DNA of 7,493 nucleotides from Campylobacteraceae bacterium (lineage in GTDB: Bacteria > Campylobacterota > Campylobacteria > Campylobacterales > Sulfurovaceae), in assembly GCA_026985495.1 (NCBI GenBank), contig JALSQJ010000223.1:1-7493 (forward strand), read 5' to 3'. The notes beneath the pieces are model-generated. The model was given only the letters and a program-made list of their open reading frames with translations. It made no database searches and was not told where the DNA came from. Of the stretch, positions 6,174-7,493 are shown piece after piece. Within the stretch, counting starts at the first letter, position 1. Every line of letters starts with the position of its first letter. The translations under genes were made by a program, and so were the position numbers.

Positions 6174-7379
6174 ATGATAAAACCTTTAACTTACATACTT
6201 ATAGTTGTCATACTATTTGCTATATGGCTCAATAGAGATATATTTATGGATAAGTCACCTAGAGTAAAGCCTACAATAGAAGAGCCTTTAGTAGTGACTA
6301 ATAAACATATTAAAAAGCATTCTCCTATTATTCAACAACCTATCTTAGAGACAAATAGCACCCAAGAGAGTAATCTATCACAAGAGCTAAAAGCACTCTT
6401 GACTCAAGCCTCTAAACATTTTAGAAATACAGAAGATGCTGAAGCGTTTAAACTCTATGATGAAGTTATAAAAAAATCAGAAAATAGTAATGACCCAAAA
6501 ATATTAATGCTATTTGCAAACGCTCTATTTGCTAAAGCAATGATACACAATATCTACCCAAATAACGATACCGATGCTGCTATAGAAGATTATGAGGTTA
6601 TTCTAAATAAGTTTAAAAATAGTGATAATAAAGAGCTATTACAGAACTACATAAGTGCTAAAATTGAACAAGCAAAACTACTCTCAAAAGATGACCTATT
6701 AACAGCCTATAATGAACTCATTAAAAAATTTAAAAATGATAATCGATTTGAGAATGAGATAGATGAAATTATGTTTAATAAAAGTTTTGCTCTTATGGGA
6801 GAGAATGATGAAGAGGCGATGGAGGTTTTTGACAATATAATTGCTAAATATCAAGCTAAAGGAGAGAAAAAACTTCCTGAAGCAGTTGAATCCTCCATTT
6901 TAAACAATATTGAACTCTCTATCATTACAAGTAATGACGACACCCAATATGTAGAACTCGCCAATAAATATCTTACAGATTCACCTCATACCAAACCTCT
7001 TCTTGATATGTTAAATATTATCAAAAATGCTCAAGAGCTAGACCAAGAAGATGCATTAGCAGAGTGGAGAGAGGAACACCCTAACTACTACTTTCCTGAC
7101 TGGGATTTTTCTGAACTAAAAAAGTGGGCAAATAATATAGAGTCTAAAGAGACAAAAAAGCGTATTTTAAACTATATTGGTACATTTGAAAAACAAAAAT
7201 ATAGTAGAAATATCTATAGCGACCCTTATCAAAATGAAAACTCTTCAAATGAAATTTATGAAAATAGTGAAGAGTCAACTACCTATGAAGCTATTAATGA
7301 TGTAGAGGAGGAAGACTCCTCCCATCTTTATGAACCAGACCCTTATACCAATAGTAACACTACTATTCAGGCTTACTAA
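6174..7379 (+). CDS. Membrane-anchored TPR-like repeat protein, function unknown
   Basis: This 401-residue protein has one N-terminal hydrophobic anchor (about 4-19) with no obvious cleavage site, then a polar linker rich in Pro, Asn and Ser (about 27-70). An alpha-helical solenoid follows (about 70-285). It contains four or five TPR-like units of about 38-42 residues with recurring phrases such as AFKLYDEVIKK, AIEDYEVILNKF, AYNELIKKF and AMEVFDNIIAKY. A Trp/Tyr-rich part comes next (AEWREEHPNYYFPDW, 296-310). The end is an acidic Asn/Ser/Tyr tail with two related phrases, YSDPYQNENS and YEPDPYTNSN. It is probably an inner-membrane protein with a periplasmic scaffold for protein contacts, but orientation is not clear because basic residues follow the helix. 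It resembles generic Campylobacterota TPR proteins and I cannot name a function. It is divergent from the secreted-protein gene. Confidence 0.8.
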   Translation: MIKPLTYILIVVILFAIWLNRDIFMDKSPRVKPTIEEPLVVTNKHIKKHSPIIQQPILETNSTQESNLSQELKALLTQASKHFRNTEDAEAFKLYDEVIKKSENSNDPKILMLFANALFAKAMIHNIYPNNDTDAAIEDYEVILNKFKNSDNKELLQNYISAKIEQAKLLSKDDLLTAYNELIKKFKNDNRFENEIDEIMFNKSFALMGENDEEAMEVFDNIIAKYQAKGEKKLPEAVESSILNNIELSIITSNDDTQYVELANKYLTDSPHTKPLLDMLNIIKNAQELDQEDALAEWREEHPNYYFPDWDFSELKKWANNIESKETKKRILNYIGTFEKQKYSRNIYSDPYQNENSSNEIYENSEESTTYEAINDVEEEDSSHLYEPDPYTNSNTTIQAY

Positions 7380-7493
7380 TTATCTCTTCGTCTCCCACCA
7401 AATAAATATACTTAAAAGTAACAGTTTACACATTATATAAGATTATAATTATTAAAAGATATATTTATATTATAATAAAATAAAATTTTGTTA
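7380..7493. other. AT-rich right-edge intergenic stretch
   Basis: This stretch follows the TPR-protein stop. It is almost pure A/T after about 7400. The self-complementary octamer ATTATAAT occurs twice (7442-7449 and 7469-7476). No GC-containing hairpin with a T-run is seen, so no terminator is called. A 17-codon minus-strand reading frame (7380-7433) is described under findings only. Confidence 0.5.

Noticed and set aside
7442..7476. Hairpin from two ATTATAAT copies as terminator of the TPR gene
   Set aside because: The stem is eight A/T pairs only, each copy is self-complementary, and no T-run follows.

Overview
This AT-rich window reads like a chromosomal segment of a free-living member of the Campylobacterota (Sulfurovum/Sulfurimonas-like). 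That placement is inferred from three things: the base composition, the HCIGMCGG-type TauE/SafE-like protein directly upstream of two Bat-type VWA genes, and the style of the small secreted and TPR proteins. No rRNA, tRNA, transposase, CRISPR array or phage gene was seen.

Layout. (1) Positions 1-1909, plus strand: the 3' part of an exopolysaccharide co-polymerase fused to a BY-kinase-like domain (Wzc/GNVR type). It is open through the left edge, its P-loop is degenerate, and it has no C-terminal tyrosine tail. (2) Positions 5258 down to 1960, minus strand: a compact three-gene operon of a TauE/SafE (DsbD-like) membrane protein with a Cys-rich tail, a BatA-like VWA protein, and a BatB-like VWA protein fused to a periplasmic TPR (BatC-like) part. 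Its genes are separated by 3 nt and then overlap by 4 nt. It converges on gene 1 across a hairpin near 1886-1913. (3) Positions 5259-5545: a 287-nt gap with a long imperfect hairpin (5360-5411) and two small hairpins (5478-5507). (4) Positions 6082 down to 5546, minus strand: a secreted protein of a family of unknown function. It is divergent, across 91 nt, from (5) a membrane-anchored TPR-like protein at 6174-7379. The last 114 nt hold no convincing gene.

How the genes work together. The TauE-like protein, BatA and BatB/TPR are probably co-transcribed and all sit in the inner membrane. By the positive-inside rule both VWA domains and the TPR region face the periplasm, so the operon plausibly serves envelope maintenance or metal/redox handling. 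The MoxR ATPase, DUF58 and BatD genes that often accompany Bat proteins are not in this window. The polysaccharide gene belongs to another locus and is visibly more AT-rich than the Bat operon. The two right-hand genes are envelope proteins of unknown function that share a divergent promoter region.

I did not find a clear new biological system. The best leads are the degenerate BY-kinase, the BatB-BatC fusion with a buried signal-peptide-like segment, the in-frame UAG/UUG junction before batA, the CX4CX4C tail on the TauE-like protein, two possible leaderless genes, and the 52-nt hairpin.
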